Positions 10,642 through 50,539 of a stretch of DNA of 64,000 bases are shown here, in pieces. Under the pieces are notes generated by a model that saw only the letters and a program-made list of their open reading frames with translations, was not told the origin of the DNA and ran no database searches. Every line of letters starts with the position of its first letter. Position 1 is the stretch's first letter. The position numbers and the translations under genes are program-made. This stretch comes from Scylla paramamosain (Eukaryota; Arthropoda; Malacostraca; Decapoda; Portunidae), in assembly GCF_035594125.1 (NCBI RefSeq), contig NC_087173.1, positions 16,879,255-16,943,254 of the forward strand. The letters run 5' to 3'.

Positions 10642-12083
10642 GTTTCCCTGTGAGCTGTGTGTCTGTCGAGACAGGGTGCTTAAGCCATGCGGCACATACA
10701 GCGGGCGGGATGTAGTGCAGCAGGGCGACGTGGCTCCTGCAGTGCAAATATTAACTGAGTGGAGTGTTGGTTCAGTGACCTCATCCCTGCCAGCAGTGCA
10801 GGGCGCCCTGCACTGCCCCGGGGCACACTGTGGCGGCGGCAGTGTGCTGTGGTCCCTGAGGACACGACAGGGGAATTCGAGCCTAACTGCCAGGAACTTT
10901 ATTCCATATTATTACTTCGCCTTGCTGTTGCAGATTAAACTTTATTTTTTTGATAACCAATATTTTATATTTCATTATTTTATAGATTGATAGCCTAGGT
11001 GCGTGGTGCTTCCCAGGTACATGATTTTTTTTCCAAGAGTATCTGGAAATACTGGGATACATGTAAGGGTGCATGACAGGGCTCTGTGTGTATAGTGCAC
11101 GGTAGGAGAAAGGAACACATTACTGAAGGAATGAAGATGAGAAGCACAGTGTATCACCCCAAACCAGAGCATCACACCTGTATAGGATCAAACCATGGCA
11201 CAACTAGAACACATTTAGCACCCTGTGCAGTTGATCTGGATAATCATATAAACCTGAACATCAGGAGAAAGGTGTTGTGTTGGTAATGAAACCTGCCGAG
11301 CATGAAAGCCTTGCACACTAATAATCAAGCAATATGTGCACTTGTGCTAAGTAGGGTTTCTGTGTTTTGGAAGGTGGAAGAAGGTATAGTGAGGATGGTA
11401 TGCAGGCAGTGCTAACACTGAAAGATGCTGGCCTACAAGATAAAGCCATAATGATGTGGGGTTACCAGCAGAGTTGGCCTGTTAACAAGTTAAAGCAGTT
11501 GTGGGAAAGCAGCAGAGGCAGGAGGAGTGAGGGTGATGTGGCAGGTAGTGTGTGGTGGAGCACAGGTTCACCCTCACTAGTGAGTTCCATCAGTGAAATG
11601 GCACATCTATGAATGGTCTTACACTCACAGAAACAAATACTATCTAACATGAAGTGGGACTCCCATGAACTGCAACAAAGCCATGCTCATTACCCTATAT
11701 CACACTTTTGTCTGTGCCAGTTGAACTGACTGCCATGCCTCAATCTTGGTCATGTAACATAGGACACATTTCATAACTAAATCTAATCAAACAGTTTAAC
11801 TTACTAGCTTGAATAAGCCCTAAAAGTCTTGCTAATTAATGGTGAAGAATGATGAATTATAGGTGTGACAAAGAAAGAGATCCTCAAGTGTAATGAAGCA
11901 CCATTTGTGATTGATTTGATTATGATGCAGTAAAGCAGCAGTCGCTGCACAATGCATGTTGAGGAATTGCAGGTTAATAAAAGGACTATATTTCGTCACT
12001 ATGATTCCTAGTAGGGCAAAGGCGAAGTTCTGAGTGAGTGTTCGTGAGAGTGTAAGGTGAGCGTTGTTTCATTTCCTCTGCAG
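10642..12083. other. Presumed first intron or 5' flank of UGDH
   Basis: No coding feature was recognised. It contains one copy of a dispersed repeat (11362-11610) and ends in a normal 3' splice site with the tract 'tttcatttcctctgcag'. Confidence 0.4.
11362..11610 (+). repeat. Dispersed repeat DR1, copy 1
   Basis: Shares the string 'aaagatgctggcctacaaga' and later 'ccagcagagttggcctgtta' with 12945-13175 in the same order. Its first block also matches 55830-55965 ('actaaaagatgttgctctat'). Type unknown; no coding capacity. Confidence 0.6.
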
Positions 12084-12090
12084 GTGAAGG

Positions 12091-38775
<26,685 letters not shown>

Positions 38776-38862
38776 TCTTTGTAGTGTTGTGTCTCTAGTA
38801 CTGCACATGTATGTTGTTACCAGAATTGTAGACAGCACATGTGTTGGGAGAAGGGATATACA

Positions 38863-39751
38863 CAGTAAACCCTCAATATAACAAAACCACAAACCCTTTT
38901 ATATTGAAATTTGGGCATGTCGAATCCCATTTTTTACTGAATTTTGGATACAACTAATGCTCAGACCCTTTGGAGCATGCCCTCATTGTAATGAACCAGC
39001 ACTTGGTAAATGCAGCAACTAACCAAACATGCAGCTTGAGTACTGTGTACATTACATGATGTGAATGTGTACATGTACATATTATTTATATTTGATCATG
39101 AATTATTATAAACTTATTTGTTGACTAAAGTTATTTGTGTACATACATGTATACGAATGTTATCATTTTCAAGTGATAGTTAGGAGGGACTGGTAGCCAT
39201 GGTAGACAGTCCACTTAGGAGAGGGACAACTCTTGAGTACAATCCAGGGCTGGTGGGATTCCTCAACTGAAAACTGAAGTGGTCTGTTAGGAAAGGCATT
39301 CAAGACACACAGGGGATGCTTCAGCACAAGGCCTATGGAAATGGAGATGTGTCACTGACCATCTAGTTCTATAAAAGATTATGGAAAAACCTGATGTTAA
39401 ACATAAAGAAGAAATTGATAAATCCACAGTTATGCATATCACCAGACAATGTTGCTTAAGTAATGCCTCCATGCCACCTCCACCACAACCACCACAAAGA
39501 TCCCATTGGTAGCTGCACAGAAACACTGGAAAATTAATTTGAAAGTAGATAAATTAACTGTGAAAGTCCCTTGTGGTGGGGGTTGGGATCATAACAATTG
39601 TCAGGTCCCAAGAAAATTTTTGGTGTCTTTGTAACTCTGGTCATTACACTCAGCATATCAAGTCTGGTAAAACATCCCCTTTGTTTGTGCCAAACTTTAG
39701 GCTTTAATGAACAGCCCTGCCCAAATGATTTGTTAAAGTGAGGGTTTACTA
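38863..39751. mobile_element. Pogo/Tigger-like MITE just 3' of UGDH
   Basis: Left end 'cagtaaaccctcaatataac' and the inverse of 'gtgagggtttacta' at the right form short terminal inverted repeats (12 of 13). They are flanked by TA-containing sequence and are of the 'CAGTaaaCCTC.ATATAAC' type typical of pogo/Tigger. Interior non-coding. It starts 88 bp after the UGDH stop, so the 3' UTR probably includes it. Confidence 0.55.
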
Positions 39752-42509
39752 TAACTAAGAGAGATGACATCCTGAATGCCTCTTCTCAGTAAGCAGGGCA
39801 TAATATACAATATTATTTGTGAATACAGTGCTTAGTGATACAAATATTGAATTTCACAATAATTTGTGTGCAATAGATCACTAACCCTGTATGAAGCAAG
39901 ATGCACAGTACACGTAAATTGGTTTTGTTTTGCTTGTAGTTTTATTTATATCTTATAATTTATCACTGTTTTTCAATTCAAAAAAACATATTAAAGGAAG
40001 TTTTTTTCATTAATATTTATTAATATTTTCTATTTCCAAACCTGAGAAAACTTCACCACTCAAGAATTTTCAGATGCCAACTATGGTTCATGAATAATAA
40101 TTAAAACTTTTTCATAGTAGTACAAGTGGTAGCAGTAGTAATGGTGGTGGTGGTTACAGTTACGTAATGGTAATGGTGGTGGTGGTGGTGGTGATGGTGA
40201 TAAGGCTCTCTCTAACTTTTTACATTCAGCTAATCATGGATTTTTCAGCATGCATACACTCAACACTAACTGATGTTTTCCTGAGTGAGTGAATGAGTGA
40301 GTGTGAGGTGCAAGTATGTACAGCCTTGGGTTTTGTTCCAGCAACACGAAACTTCTGAGACCAAAGACTTCTCTATACTATTTATTTTTACTATTTATCC
40401 GGATAGAATAAGATTGTTTCTTTTGTATCTTTATAATTTTCATTGTAATTTCTAAATCATACATTAATGGTGTTGGCTTTATCCCAAAATAGGACACATT
40501 GCAGCAGAAATGTGAGTCTAACACACAGACATACATAGTGCTTTTGATACTACAGACTAATATCCTTTTGTTCATCCATCACCCCTTATTAAAAGATTTT
40601 GTCCATTTTTTTCACCTCTTTCTTCTCTCTAAATCATCCTGCTTATAATCTAATGCAGTACTCATCAAGCATGACTTTTCATGATCTTTGTGTCCTGTTT
40701 GGAAACCAATTGATAAAGCTGATTGTGTTCTCAACAAACACCATATCCCAGTTAAAAGTGATGCCACCCATCAGTTAAACTGTTACACTGCCATACAGGG
40801 AAAAACATTATTGCAAAACAATTGATGACTTGTGACAGTATACAAATCAAAAGATAAGCATAAAACAAGAATTATATTGTGATGCAGTTGATAGAATTCT
40901 CACTTTTCATTGTTGCTTGAATATAATTCTTGTATTTCAGTTTGTTTTGGTTTGTATGCTCTCATAATTTATGGAGTACATGTGTAGTGCCCTCTTTAGG
41001 GAGTGTCATTGAGACACTGGGAGGTTGATGTAAAGTTAAACTGTGAGAGGGGCACTCACAAAAACACAGGCCTGGCACATTATTGATCAGACCAAGAGGA
41101 TCACCAAGGCTTGAGTGGATGTTGGGTGGGCTTAACTGTCCTGCCACTGCTCATGTAATGTTTTCTCTACATGTGTGGTGGTTTGATGGCCAAAACTGAT
41201 AGGTGGTATCACTTTTAACTGACGTTGTTTGTGGTGGTTTGTGATTTCATTTCACTATACCAGCAACAGTATTGCAGTGAGAGTGTACTGTGTCATTATA
41301 ATGCAACCTCACACTTAGATTACCCAGTATATAATCTATTCTATTTTCACATCACAAGCTTATTTCTCCAGTGGGTGTTACTGAACAAACTGTGTCTCAA
41401 TGTTCTGAGTGTGTCACAAGAGCATCTCTCAGAAGAAATGCCAGCATGACATGAGAGAAATATCACAGAGACAGGCATCTTGTTTATTACCCTAAAAAGT
41501 ATGTACTTGCATTACAGACGACAACTTGCTTTGCCATAAAGGCATTTGAATAATTATTCTTTTGCACCAAATATAGAAAATTGCTGTCAAAGAAAGGCAT
41601 TCATGGTAGGAAACCTTTTGCTTCAAACACATGTCTGTCTAACCCTGTCAAGGAAAATAAGGATGCTAAATGAAATGATGATGGCCTTTAGACAAAATTC
41701 TGTAATCTTTCTGCACTATATATAAAAAGGTGAAGAAAAGAAAGAAAGAAAGAAAAAACTTGGTACATGAGAGACTCTGCCCTTTGCCAGCTCCGGAACC
41801 ACTTGAGCAAACATGGAGACGAACCACATGATGTAATGAGTATGTGTCATGCCTGAAAGAACTTGTGCATGTGCCTCAGTCTGCACACTTCCTTTCAGTC
41901 CCCTGCTGATGAAGCTGCATGGGGTGGTGAGGCAATGATGGGGCAAAGGAAGGCTTGGATGTGCTTTAGATCCCCACAGGCTTGGAGATGCTTTAGTATC
42001 CTACAGTTCCTTTCATTTCCTTCTTCAATAAACTTGGCATTCTGTGCTGGTGTAGAGGAGGACATGGAGTTGCTGGGGTCTTCCTCTACTTTCTTCAGCC
42101 TCATCTCTTATGACACAAAGAGCATATGGCAGCAGATCTGCTGACCCTAAGAGGCAGTTTGTGATAAATTACACTATCTTAGCTAAGTTAAGAAGTGTAG
42201 GATGGTAAAGGCTCACCCATTCGTCCTCCATCCAAGACTGGCAGGAAAGGAAGAAATTATAGAGTGCAAAGGGGAGTTTACAGATTCCTTTGAGCAGGGT
42301 TGGCTCTCCCTGCTGCTTGTCCTTGAGAACTTCAAAATAAAGTTTTCTTTTAATGTGTTTTAATTCATAATTTCCATAAACTACTCTAAAAAGGCATCAA
42401 AAAGCTCTGAAGACAATGTAGCAGAATGATGATAAAATGAAGCAGAATAGAAACTACTTAAGTGTGAAAATTATAAACAAGAGAAAAACTGAAGATATGT
42501 GACAATGTA
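39752..42509. other. Intergenic stretch
   Basis: No supported gene. There is a GGT/GGTGAT-rich patch at 40139-40200. ATTAAA hexamers near 39990 and 40098 could serve UGDH polyadenylation. The rest is unremarkable AT-rich sequence with short random frames. Confidence 0.5.
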
Positions 42510-42724
42510 ATTTTTTTTTTTCGGTTTTACCTCCGGTTTCCTTAGTCTGTCTGGGGTGGGATGGGGCCTCCTAATGAAGGAGTTTGGATCTGGCATTTGG
42601 GAACCATTAACCCAAGTGGATGCCCATTCTACTCTCGGACTGTGGCCAGGATTTGAACCTGTACACCTGAGGAACCCTCAGCCACAAAAGCACGCACAGT
42701 CCCGCTGTACCACGACGGCCCCTT
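42510..42724 (-). mobile_element. tRNA-derived SINE with A tail
   Basis: The minus strand starts 'ggggccgtcgtggtacagcg' (A box) and has 'caggttcaaatcc' (B box) about 50 bases on. A ~130 bp non-tRNA body follows, ending '..ggaggtaaaaccg' and an A-run (T-run at 42511-42520 on the + strand). Transcribed by RNA polymerase III in active copies and mobilised by LINE enzymes. Confidence 0.75.
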
Positions 42725-42869
42725 ATGATGATATAACATAAAAAGATTAAAAAGCTAAATAATGTCACAAATATGAAGATCGCAAAGAGAACTCTTGGCA
42801 GGGGTGGAAAACAGCTGTTTTGAAAGACAAACAACACACATGTGGTAATCAAGGTAGAAAAAATTCTGT

Positions 42870-43690
42870 ATAGTGATGAACAAAGCAGACAGCAAAGCAG
42901 AAACAATGAATAATGAAGTAACCTGCATAAACATGAGAGGAATAAAGGAAGCACTAGACGGAATGAGCAGCAGGAAGTCAGGAGGAGATGGCTCATCTAC
43001 TCACCTAACCAAAGGTGCCACAGACTTCCCACTAGATAAAATTATAGTACTATTTACAGGTTGTCTGCAAGCTTGTCCTGTGCAGACAGCTTGGGTATAC
43101 ACCACAATAATTCTCTGTAACGGCCATCATCATTTTGTTTACCATCCTTTTGTGGTTGGACAGCTTATAAGTCTAAGGTTTTGTGTTGATAGACAGTCTC
43201 TTCTGTGATGTTCATCCTTCTTATGTCCTCTTCCACACATGGTCAGTGGCTGACTTCAATTTCTTTTCTTCAAACATGGAGATCCTCAGCACCCCTGTGT
43301 GTGTAAAGGCTGCCAGGGACTATGAGGTGCTTGATTGATATCTTGACTCATTTAGTTTTTCACATGTTTAGAGCAAAATCGTTCCTTCTGTGACGGAATA
43401 TATAATTCAACCATGGCCACGTGATGCAGTGCCTGTGTGGCCGCATCTCATGGTGGTGCTGGGATTGCCTCAACCTGATGCCCAAATTCTAATTCACAAG
43501 AAAGAAGAAATCAGACCTAGAAAACCACTAAAAAAATAAGTCAAATTCCTAGAAAACTATCAGCGAACAAGTTAATTGTATACAGTTTGTACTATTTACA
43601 AATAGGATTAGTGCAACACTTGGTGCAAATGAATGGAAAGAACAAGCAGGATTCCAGAGTAGGTACTGAACAACTGACTACATCCAGGTT
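42870..43690 (+). mobile_element. RT fragment of a further LINE, interrupted by an insertion
   Basis: 'GIKEALDGMSSRKSGGDGSS' to 'LDKIIVLFTGCLQACPVQTAW' (42940-43105) is the RT N-terminal block. 'ILIHKKEEIRPRK' (about 43493) and 'TNRISATLGANEWKEQAGFQ' (about 43600-43660) continue it. About 370 bp of unrelated sequence (43117-43490) interrupt the frame, with 'aattct' present at both edges. Confidence 0.6.
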
Positions 43691-43709
43691 ATTTATACCA
43701 TAGTATATC

Positions 43710-46700
43710 ATGTCCCTGTGGCAGGGGGTAAGAATACTGCCACTGTATTCCCTGCACGTCGTATGAGGTGACTAAAAGGGACAGAGTGGGACGGCTAGGA
43801 ATCTGTCTCTGTAGTTTTTTCCTATGAACAGACAAGGCACAACACTGAATGTTGGAGTTCTGAACATGCAAGGATGTAGTGTGGATGAAGGTTAAAGGGA
43901 GATGATTGGAGGAATGTTCGTGGAAATGAACTTGGATGTGTTAGCAGTGAGTGAAACAAAGTTGAAAGGAAGGGGTGGGTGTGTGTTTGGATGTGTGAAT
44001 GGAAGAATGTCGGGTGTGTCAAGAGGGCGTGGCTTTGCTCCTAAGTCCAAGGGTATAGAATTACATGAAGATCAGGAAGTGTCCTCAAGAGTAACATGGG
44101 CAAAGGTAAAGCTCAGGAAGGAGTTGTGGGCCTTTGTGAGTGCATGTGATCCAGGAAGTGAAAAGGATGAGGTAGAGAAAACTTTAGACAAGAGGTTGGT
44201 GAATGTGTAAAGAGTTTTGGAGACAGAGTGATTGTTGTACTGCCAGGGGATTTAAATGCTGGAGTTGGAAATAAAGAAATAAAGTTGTGGTTTGGACTGT
44301 TGGAAAGTATGGTGTGCCAGATAAGAATGAAACTGGGAAGAAAGTGTTGGATTAGAGCAAGAATGGAGCAAGGACTAATGATTGGGAATATGGTAAAGAC
44401 ATCTATAGGTATACATGGATGAGGCAAGTGAAGGGAGTAGTGGTAGATAGACCAATGACAGACCGTGTGATTGTGTCAAAGAATGTGATAAAACAGTTGT
44501 TGGATGTGAGGGTACACAGAGGAGCCAGGGGTGGTGTGTCAGACCATTATCTGGCTGAGGGGAAGTTGAGAGGAAACAACAGATGGGTAAAGGTTTGATG
44601 AGGGATACAAAGTGAGTTCCAAAAGTGAGCGAGTTGGAGAAGAGGGAGAAGACAGTAGAGTACCAGGGAAAGATTACAATTGAATGGAATGTAATGAATG
44701 TGGAAGAAGAGTGGCAGTCTCAGAATTGCAGCTGTGGGTTGTGTGGAGCAGATGTGTACGATGAGATGGATTGGAGGCAGTGTGAGGAAAGGTAGTGAGT
44801 GGTGATGTGAGGAAATCAGTGTGGCTGGAGAGGAAAAGAAGCATGTATATGAAATGTGGCTGCAAAAGAAGGATAAGGAGTCGTACAATAAATACATAGA
44901 AAAGAGGAAGCAAGCAAAGAGGGTAGTGCAAAAATGCAAAGATGAGGGCAGATGAGAGATGGGGTAGTAAGTCAACAGAAAACTTCCAGGTGAACAAGAA
45001 AAGTTCTGGAAAGAAGTAAAGAGGACAAGGAAATGTGTGTGGGAATGAAGAGACTGTGAAGGCAGGTGCTGGAACAGTGCTGAGTGAGAAGGATGGTCTA
45101 CAAAAGATTGGCTGAATATTATGAAGGACTGTTAAACATTAAGGAGGAGGATGGAGCAGTGATTGGTGCAGTTAGTCGAGGAAATAGTCAGTGCATTAGG
45201 AGAGTTGAACTCCGTACCAATCCAGGGAGAGGAAGTACAAGAAGCTGTGAGGGAAATGAAGAAAGGGGAAGCTGTGGGTTTGGATACATGTGATGTAGAG
45301 TGTTTGTGGAGTGGTGGCGAGAGCACTCTATTGTTGTTAAGGTTATTGACTGTGTGCCTTATTCCTGCAAGATACCACAAGCTTGAATAAATGCATGTGT
45401 AGTTCCCTTGGGTAATGGAAAAAGGTGGGAATATTCTAACTATAGGAATAAAGGTTTACCAAGTGTTGTAGGGAAGGTGTATGTTAGGGTGGTGATGAGG
45501 AGGATAAGAGAAGAAACAGAAAATGCCATCCAAGAGGAACAGGGAGGTTTTAGAAAGGGAAGAATATGTGTAGAGATTTTGCAGTAAGGCAGTTCAGTTG
45601 AATGAAAAGTTTTTGGAGGAAAGGGAAGGAAGTTTTTTTGGTGTTCATGGACTTGGAGAAAGTGTGCAACAGAACTGACAGGAAAGGACTATGAGATATT
45701 CTGAAAGTATACAGAGTTGGAGGCAACTTGTTGGAAGGAGTGAAGAGTTTCTGTGTAAATAGCAGGGCATTTGTGAGAGATGGTGATGGTGTGAGTTCTT
45801 CCTAGCTGGAGTAGGTTTGCGTCAGGATTGTGTAATGTCACTGGCTGTTCAGCTTGTATATGGATGGTGTAGTAAAGTATATGGGTATGGTATAGTAAAG
45901 GAAGTGAATATGAGTGTGTTAGGTAGAGGTGCAAGTGATCATTGGGGGAGGAAAGGATATGGGATCTGAGTCAGCTACTGCTTGCTAATGATGCACCTCT
46001 GGTGGCTGACTCAAAGTAGAAGACTGATAGAAGAGTTTGGGCATTTTTTTGTAAGGGGAGGAACCTGAATGTGGATGTTGGTAAAAGTAAAGTAATGAAA
46101 TCCTCGAGAGAGATGGTGGTGGAGAGATGGATGTATGACTGAATGAAGAGGTGGATTTTAAATATTTCTAGTATTTAGGATCAGTAGCTGTGATGGAGGG
46201 AAGAGTTGAGACAGGGGTGAAGTGCAGGGTAAAGGAAGTAGATAAATTACTTGGTAAACTGAAAAAAAAAGTAGATAAAGTACTTGGTACACTGAAAAAA
46301 AAAATCTTCAAGCATAAGACACTGGTTATAAGTGTAAAGAGAGGGTTATATGAGGGAATAGTGGTGCCACTGTGCTGTGTGGTGCTGAAACATGGAACAT
46401 GGGAGTAGCAGAGAAGATACAATTAGATGTAATGGAAACACAATATTTGAAAAGTATGTGTGGAGTAACATGTAGGGATAGGATAAGAAATGAGGAGAGA
46501 AGAGCCAATGTTTAGAGAGAGTTGGCTGGACAGGCAGAGCAGTGCGTGTTATGATTGTCAGATGTGTGCAGTGAAAGGTTAAGAGGAAGGCCACACCTGA
46601 AGTGGATGAACTGTGTGAAGAGAGCACTGAGGAATGACTGTGCATCAAGCAAGACTGATAGTACGTGATAGAGGTGAATGGAGAGTAACAGTGGTGATTG

Positions 46701-46810
46701 CATGAGTGATGCAGTTTTGTTGATGGGAAGGAGGTGTGGATGCATCTGATGGAGCCCAGTGGCATATGGACCTTGTTAGTCTAAAGGGACTACCTTGCAT
46801 CTGTTGTTGT
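43710..46810 (+). mobile_element. LINE-F, RTE-like retrotransposon of about 3.1 kb (decayed)
   Basis: Starts with a 5' region 'ccctgcacgtcgtatgaggt', then endonuclease 'LNVGVLNMQGCSVDEG', 'MNLDVLAVSETKLKGRGG' (43836-43975), a 'GDLNAGVGNKE' block (about 44248) and RT traces ('MKKGEAVGLD', about 45258; 'EEQGGFRKG'-like near 45540). The C-terminal part reads 'SVKRGLYEGIVVPLCCVVLKH' and 'CGVTCRDRIRNEE' (46330-46500). The length suits the RTE group. Dozens of stops and frameshifts show it is old. Confidence 0.7.
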
Positions 46811-47382
46811 CCAAAGACTGGAGTAAGTGTGGCCAGAGAGTGGTCTCATTAAGAGGAGGCAGGGGTAAACCAGTGTGTGCTGTTGGACCTTGTGATGAAA
46901 GTGTGTGGCTAGCCGTGCTGTGCCTCAGCCTAGAGTGTAGCAAGGTTGCCCAGAAGACTGCCCCTTTTCACTAAGGACCAATGGGCCTAAGAGTGTGAAT
47001 GATGTGCATATGAGTGTGTGGTGCTTTGCCAGTCTGTGTGGGATTGCTGGCCTGGCATATAGATAGATATAGTAGAAAAATGTGGAGACACACACTAAGC
47101 CACAAAATAAGGCTTTCATGGATATTAAAACCATGGACTCAATAGAAACTGAAGGAGAGGAAATGAATGGAAATATGTTGAAGTCGTCCACAGGGAAAGT
47201 ACTGCCAGTACAAAGTTAGTCACATGGAGCTGACCTACCTTCATTTTTTCCCATTTTGTAACAATTTATCATTCATGTCCATCTTGCCTTTCTCTTCTCA
47301 CTGCCTTCTCTCATCCATGCCACACCCACACACACCTTTCCTTCATGCCCTTTGTAGTCATTCCCTGGAGTCAGTCAGTCAG
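46811..47382. other. Unassigned stretch
   Basis: No recognised feature; possibly the 3' flank of LINE-F, followed by pyrimidine-rich sequence leading into the (CT)n tract. Confidence 0.4.
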
Positions 47383-47485
<103 letters not shown>

Positions 47486-47628
47486 GAGTCCACTTCAACT
47501 TTCCATCATATCACCTTCAGATGCACTGTAGTAGTAGCCCCACAAATATAAATAGGGACTCGGTACAAAAGGTAACACATATTCCATTAAAGAGCAAACA
47601 GCTTGCAAGAGACACTCACCACCACATA

Positions 47629-47710
47629 CGAGGTGTGTCATTAAAGTTCCAGGACTGGTGCCACACAAGACAGAATTTTCTCAAGGTGGGGGAGGTGAAA
47701 GTGGTTGTGG
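47629..47710. mobile_element. mariner terminal remnant
   Basis: 'acgaggtgtgtcattaaagt' resembles the 'CGAGGTGTGTC' terminal repeat of many mariner elements. The opposite end and any transposase are missing. Confidence 0.4.
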
Positions 47711-47769
47711 TGGAGGTTGATGCAGTGAAGCTTAAATTAACACACTGGATCATGGATATTTATGTTATT

Positions 47770-48059
47770 GTTGGAGTGTGTGTGTGTTTGATTCGTCTGC
47801 TGGTCATCCAGCCAGCCGTTCCCCTACGGAAAGAGCTCAGAGCTCATAGTGACCGATCTTTGGGTAGGACCGAGACCACTGACATAACACACACTGGGAC
47901 AGCGAGGTCACAACCCCTCAGGTTACATCTCGTATCTACTTGCTGCTAGGTGAACAGGGGCTACACATTAAGAGGCTTGCCCATTTGCCTTGCCATGCCT
48001 GGGATTCAAACCTGGGCCTTCTTGGTTGTGAGCCAAGCGTGCTAACCACTGCACTATGC

Positions 48060-48060
<1 letters not shown>
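47770..48060 (-). mobile_element. tRNA-derived SINE flanked by CA/GT repeats
   Basis: The minus strand begins at 48060 with 'gcatagtgcagtggttagca' (A box), then 'ggcccaggtttgaatcccag' (B box), and a body with 'atgtgtagcccctgttcacc' and 'gaccagcagacg'. It ends in a short (CA)n tail near 47775. Over 200 bp of body beyond the tRNA part separates it from a true tRNA gene. It differs from the SINE at 42510. Confidence 0.85.

Positions 48061-48107
<47 letters not shown>
48061..48107. repeat. (GT)n microsatellite
   Basis: GT units abutting the SINE 5' end. Confidence 0.96.
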
Positions 48108-48113
<6 letters not shown>

Positions 48114-48114
48114 T

Positions 48115-49985
48115 AATGAAGAGAGGATGAGTTAGGGAGTAAACAATGGAGTGAGGAGGATGAGTGGAGTGGAGGTAATGGAAAATAAGAAGGGTGGCAG
48201 GTTCAGAGTGAAGGATGTGAGTCAAGTAGGATGTATAAAGAGGAAGAGATAATGAGTCAGGGAGTGGACACTGAGGAGATGAGGGAGTGTGAGAAGGATG
48301 AGTGAAGTGGAGGTAATGGAAGCTAGGAGGGTGGCCAGTACAAAGCCAAAGATGTGAGTCAGGCAGGAGAAGCAGTAGAAATGGTGTTTGCCTTGTCCCA
48401 CACAGATGCTTCCTGGTGATCATAGCTACACAAGACCATTGCCAGGAGCAGTGCTAAAACTGTTTTTCTCATATTTTTACAACAGTAAGGTTAAGTTTGG
48501 TGATAAAATCAATGCTAAATTATTTAGCACAGAATGGTCAAGAGTACATATTTGAAAGTAATGATATTTCAATGGTATTAAACAGTGCCACTAAAAAAAA
48601 TATATATATACACTAGAAACTTGCTGAGAAGAGAAAAAAAGGAGAGTGTTGACAATGGAAAGGATACACCAGTCATGCCTATCATCACTCACTTGTAAGT
48701 CAACACAAACCCTTTCCTTCCCTCTTTCCTCTTACCCTCTGCATTACCTTGCCACCATTGCTGAGGCAGGAGAAATGAGCTTGGTTCATGGCTTAGTTGA
48801 GTATAAGCTGGTGTAGAGGGAAGATGTGACAGAGCTCACCATCAGTTAAATATAGAAGGTCAGGGAGAGAGGTCAGCCATCACTACCATACCACCACCAC
48901 CACCACCACCGCTCTTCCTCTAGCATTGTTGAATGCAGGTACTGATGCTTAGTAAGATTAAAGAAGGATGTTAGAGAGGATAGCACTATTGTGTCTAAAC
49001 TGTTTACTTGAAATTGGAAGAAGCAAGAATTGATTAAGATGAATGATGAATACATAAACAATGTTGGCCTTGATGGTAATTGTGTTGTAATGGGCCAGTC
49101 TACAAATAGCTTGCAGTGGATCATTTTGCAGAAAGTGAGTCTGAGGATGAATATGGAGAAAATGAAGATGAGATGTGCAATAATTCCATATGAAGATAAT
49201 GTACAATAATTGCATATGAGACTATTATATCAAAGTAGAGAATGAAATATCAAGAGTATCTTCAAATACCTTAAATACACCTAATTATCAAGGAAAATTG
49301 GTACAGCATAAGGCCAGATTATGAAAAAATGTAATGTTGCATTAAATGTTTTCAGTAACTAACAGCATGATGAAAAATCTGCTATTACCATTCAGAAAAA
49401 AGTTTCAAGATGACTTCATTCTGTCAGTTCAGAAATCTTGAGTCTTGCATGAGTCCTGGGACAAAACTTAAGGTTGCCCTAAAGGGAATGGAGGGAATGG
49501 TGTCTGGTTTCACATCACATGGAGAGATCAATACAAAGTATTAGGAAGCAAATCAAAGTTGAACACATTACGAGTATAATTCTCGATTATCCAGACCTTT
49601 CAGATTTTCCAGTCAAAATTCCTAAAAAGTTAAAATTCCACTCTGCCTCACCCATCACTGCTAAACCTTCTTTGTTCTTGTGTCTGACTCTATAAACATT
49701 CCTCCACAGGTGAACACTACCCAGCCTTTTCCTGGACGCCATAGCTGCCAGCTCCTGTCTCGCACCACCAGGAGCACCTCAGCACCTGTGCCTCAGTGTG
49801 TCAGAAGCACCTCATGAGCAAGAAACGTTTCTAGAGAATTGGGTCCAAACAGATACTTAAAAGTTTGTAAGTGTAAGGAGTCAAAAGGCTCCCTGATCTT
49901 ATCTAGGGCTTGCCTTAACTCACAGCCAGTGATGCAAGGACATACTTTCTCAACACATTTTACTCATTGTGTGTATCTCCTTATC
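48115..49985. other. Intergenic stretch
   Basis: No supported gene. It contains imperfect repeats of 'gagtgaggaggatgagtg' (48120-48310), a short (CCA)n at 48890-48910 and a possible degraded pogo-like end near 49580 ('ttctcgattatccagacc'). Confidence 0.45.
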
Positions 49986-50005
49986 TACTTATATATATAT
50001 ATCTA

Positions 50006-50121
<116 letters not shown>

Positions 50122-50156
50122 AGGCTGACATCCTTACAAGGGAGTAAGCAAGACAA

Positions 50157-50378
50157 GACCATATTCTGAAGCACTTTTGCACTGCATCTCCTCTACTTTC
50201 AAAATGCTTTAGTTTAAGTGGCACTGGTTCTTAAGTTTGTTTTAACAGTTTCAGTGACAGATTAACAAGATTACAGTATTAACAGGAGGAATACTCTTGA
50301 GAACCTGGGTAATCATTTCTGTGGCCTTTGAAAATAGCTGTGTAGAGACAGCAAAGAGTTTCAAAATATGAGCCAAAG
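50157..50378 (+). mobile_element. M1 MITE, complete copy
   Basis: From 'catattctgaagcacttttg' through 'gaatactcttgagaacctgg' to 'gtttcaaaatatgagcc', with both inverted ends. Confidence 0.7.
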
Positions 50379-50539
50379 TGCACATTCCCACACATCCTCA
50401 CACATTCCTCAATAAAATGCCATCCTTAGCCCCTGGGGTCTGTACGGGCAGGGAAGACAGGCCCACCACCACCCCTCCACCCCTGTGCTTGGGTCAGTGC
50501 TCAGCTCAAGTAGGCCTGGATCTGCACAAAATAATAAAT

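Noticed and set aside
47970..48060. Possible tRNA gene
   Set aside because: Good A and B boxes, but a long non-tRNA body follows. It is the head of a tRNA-derived SINE.
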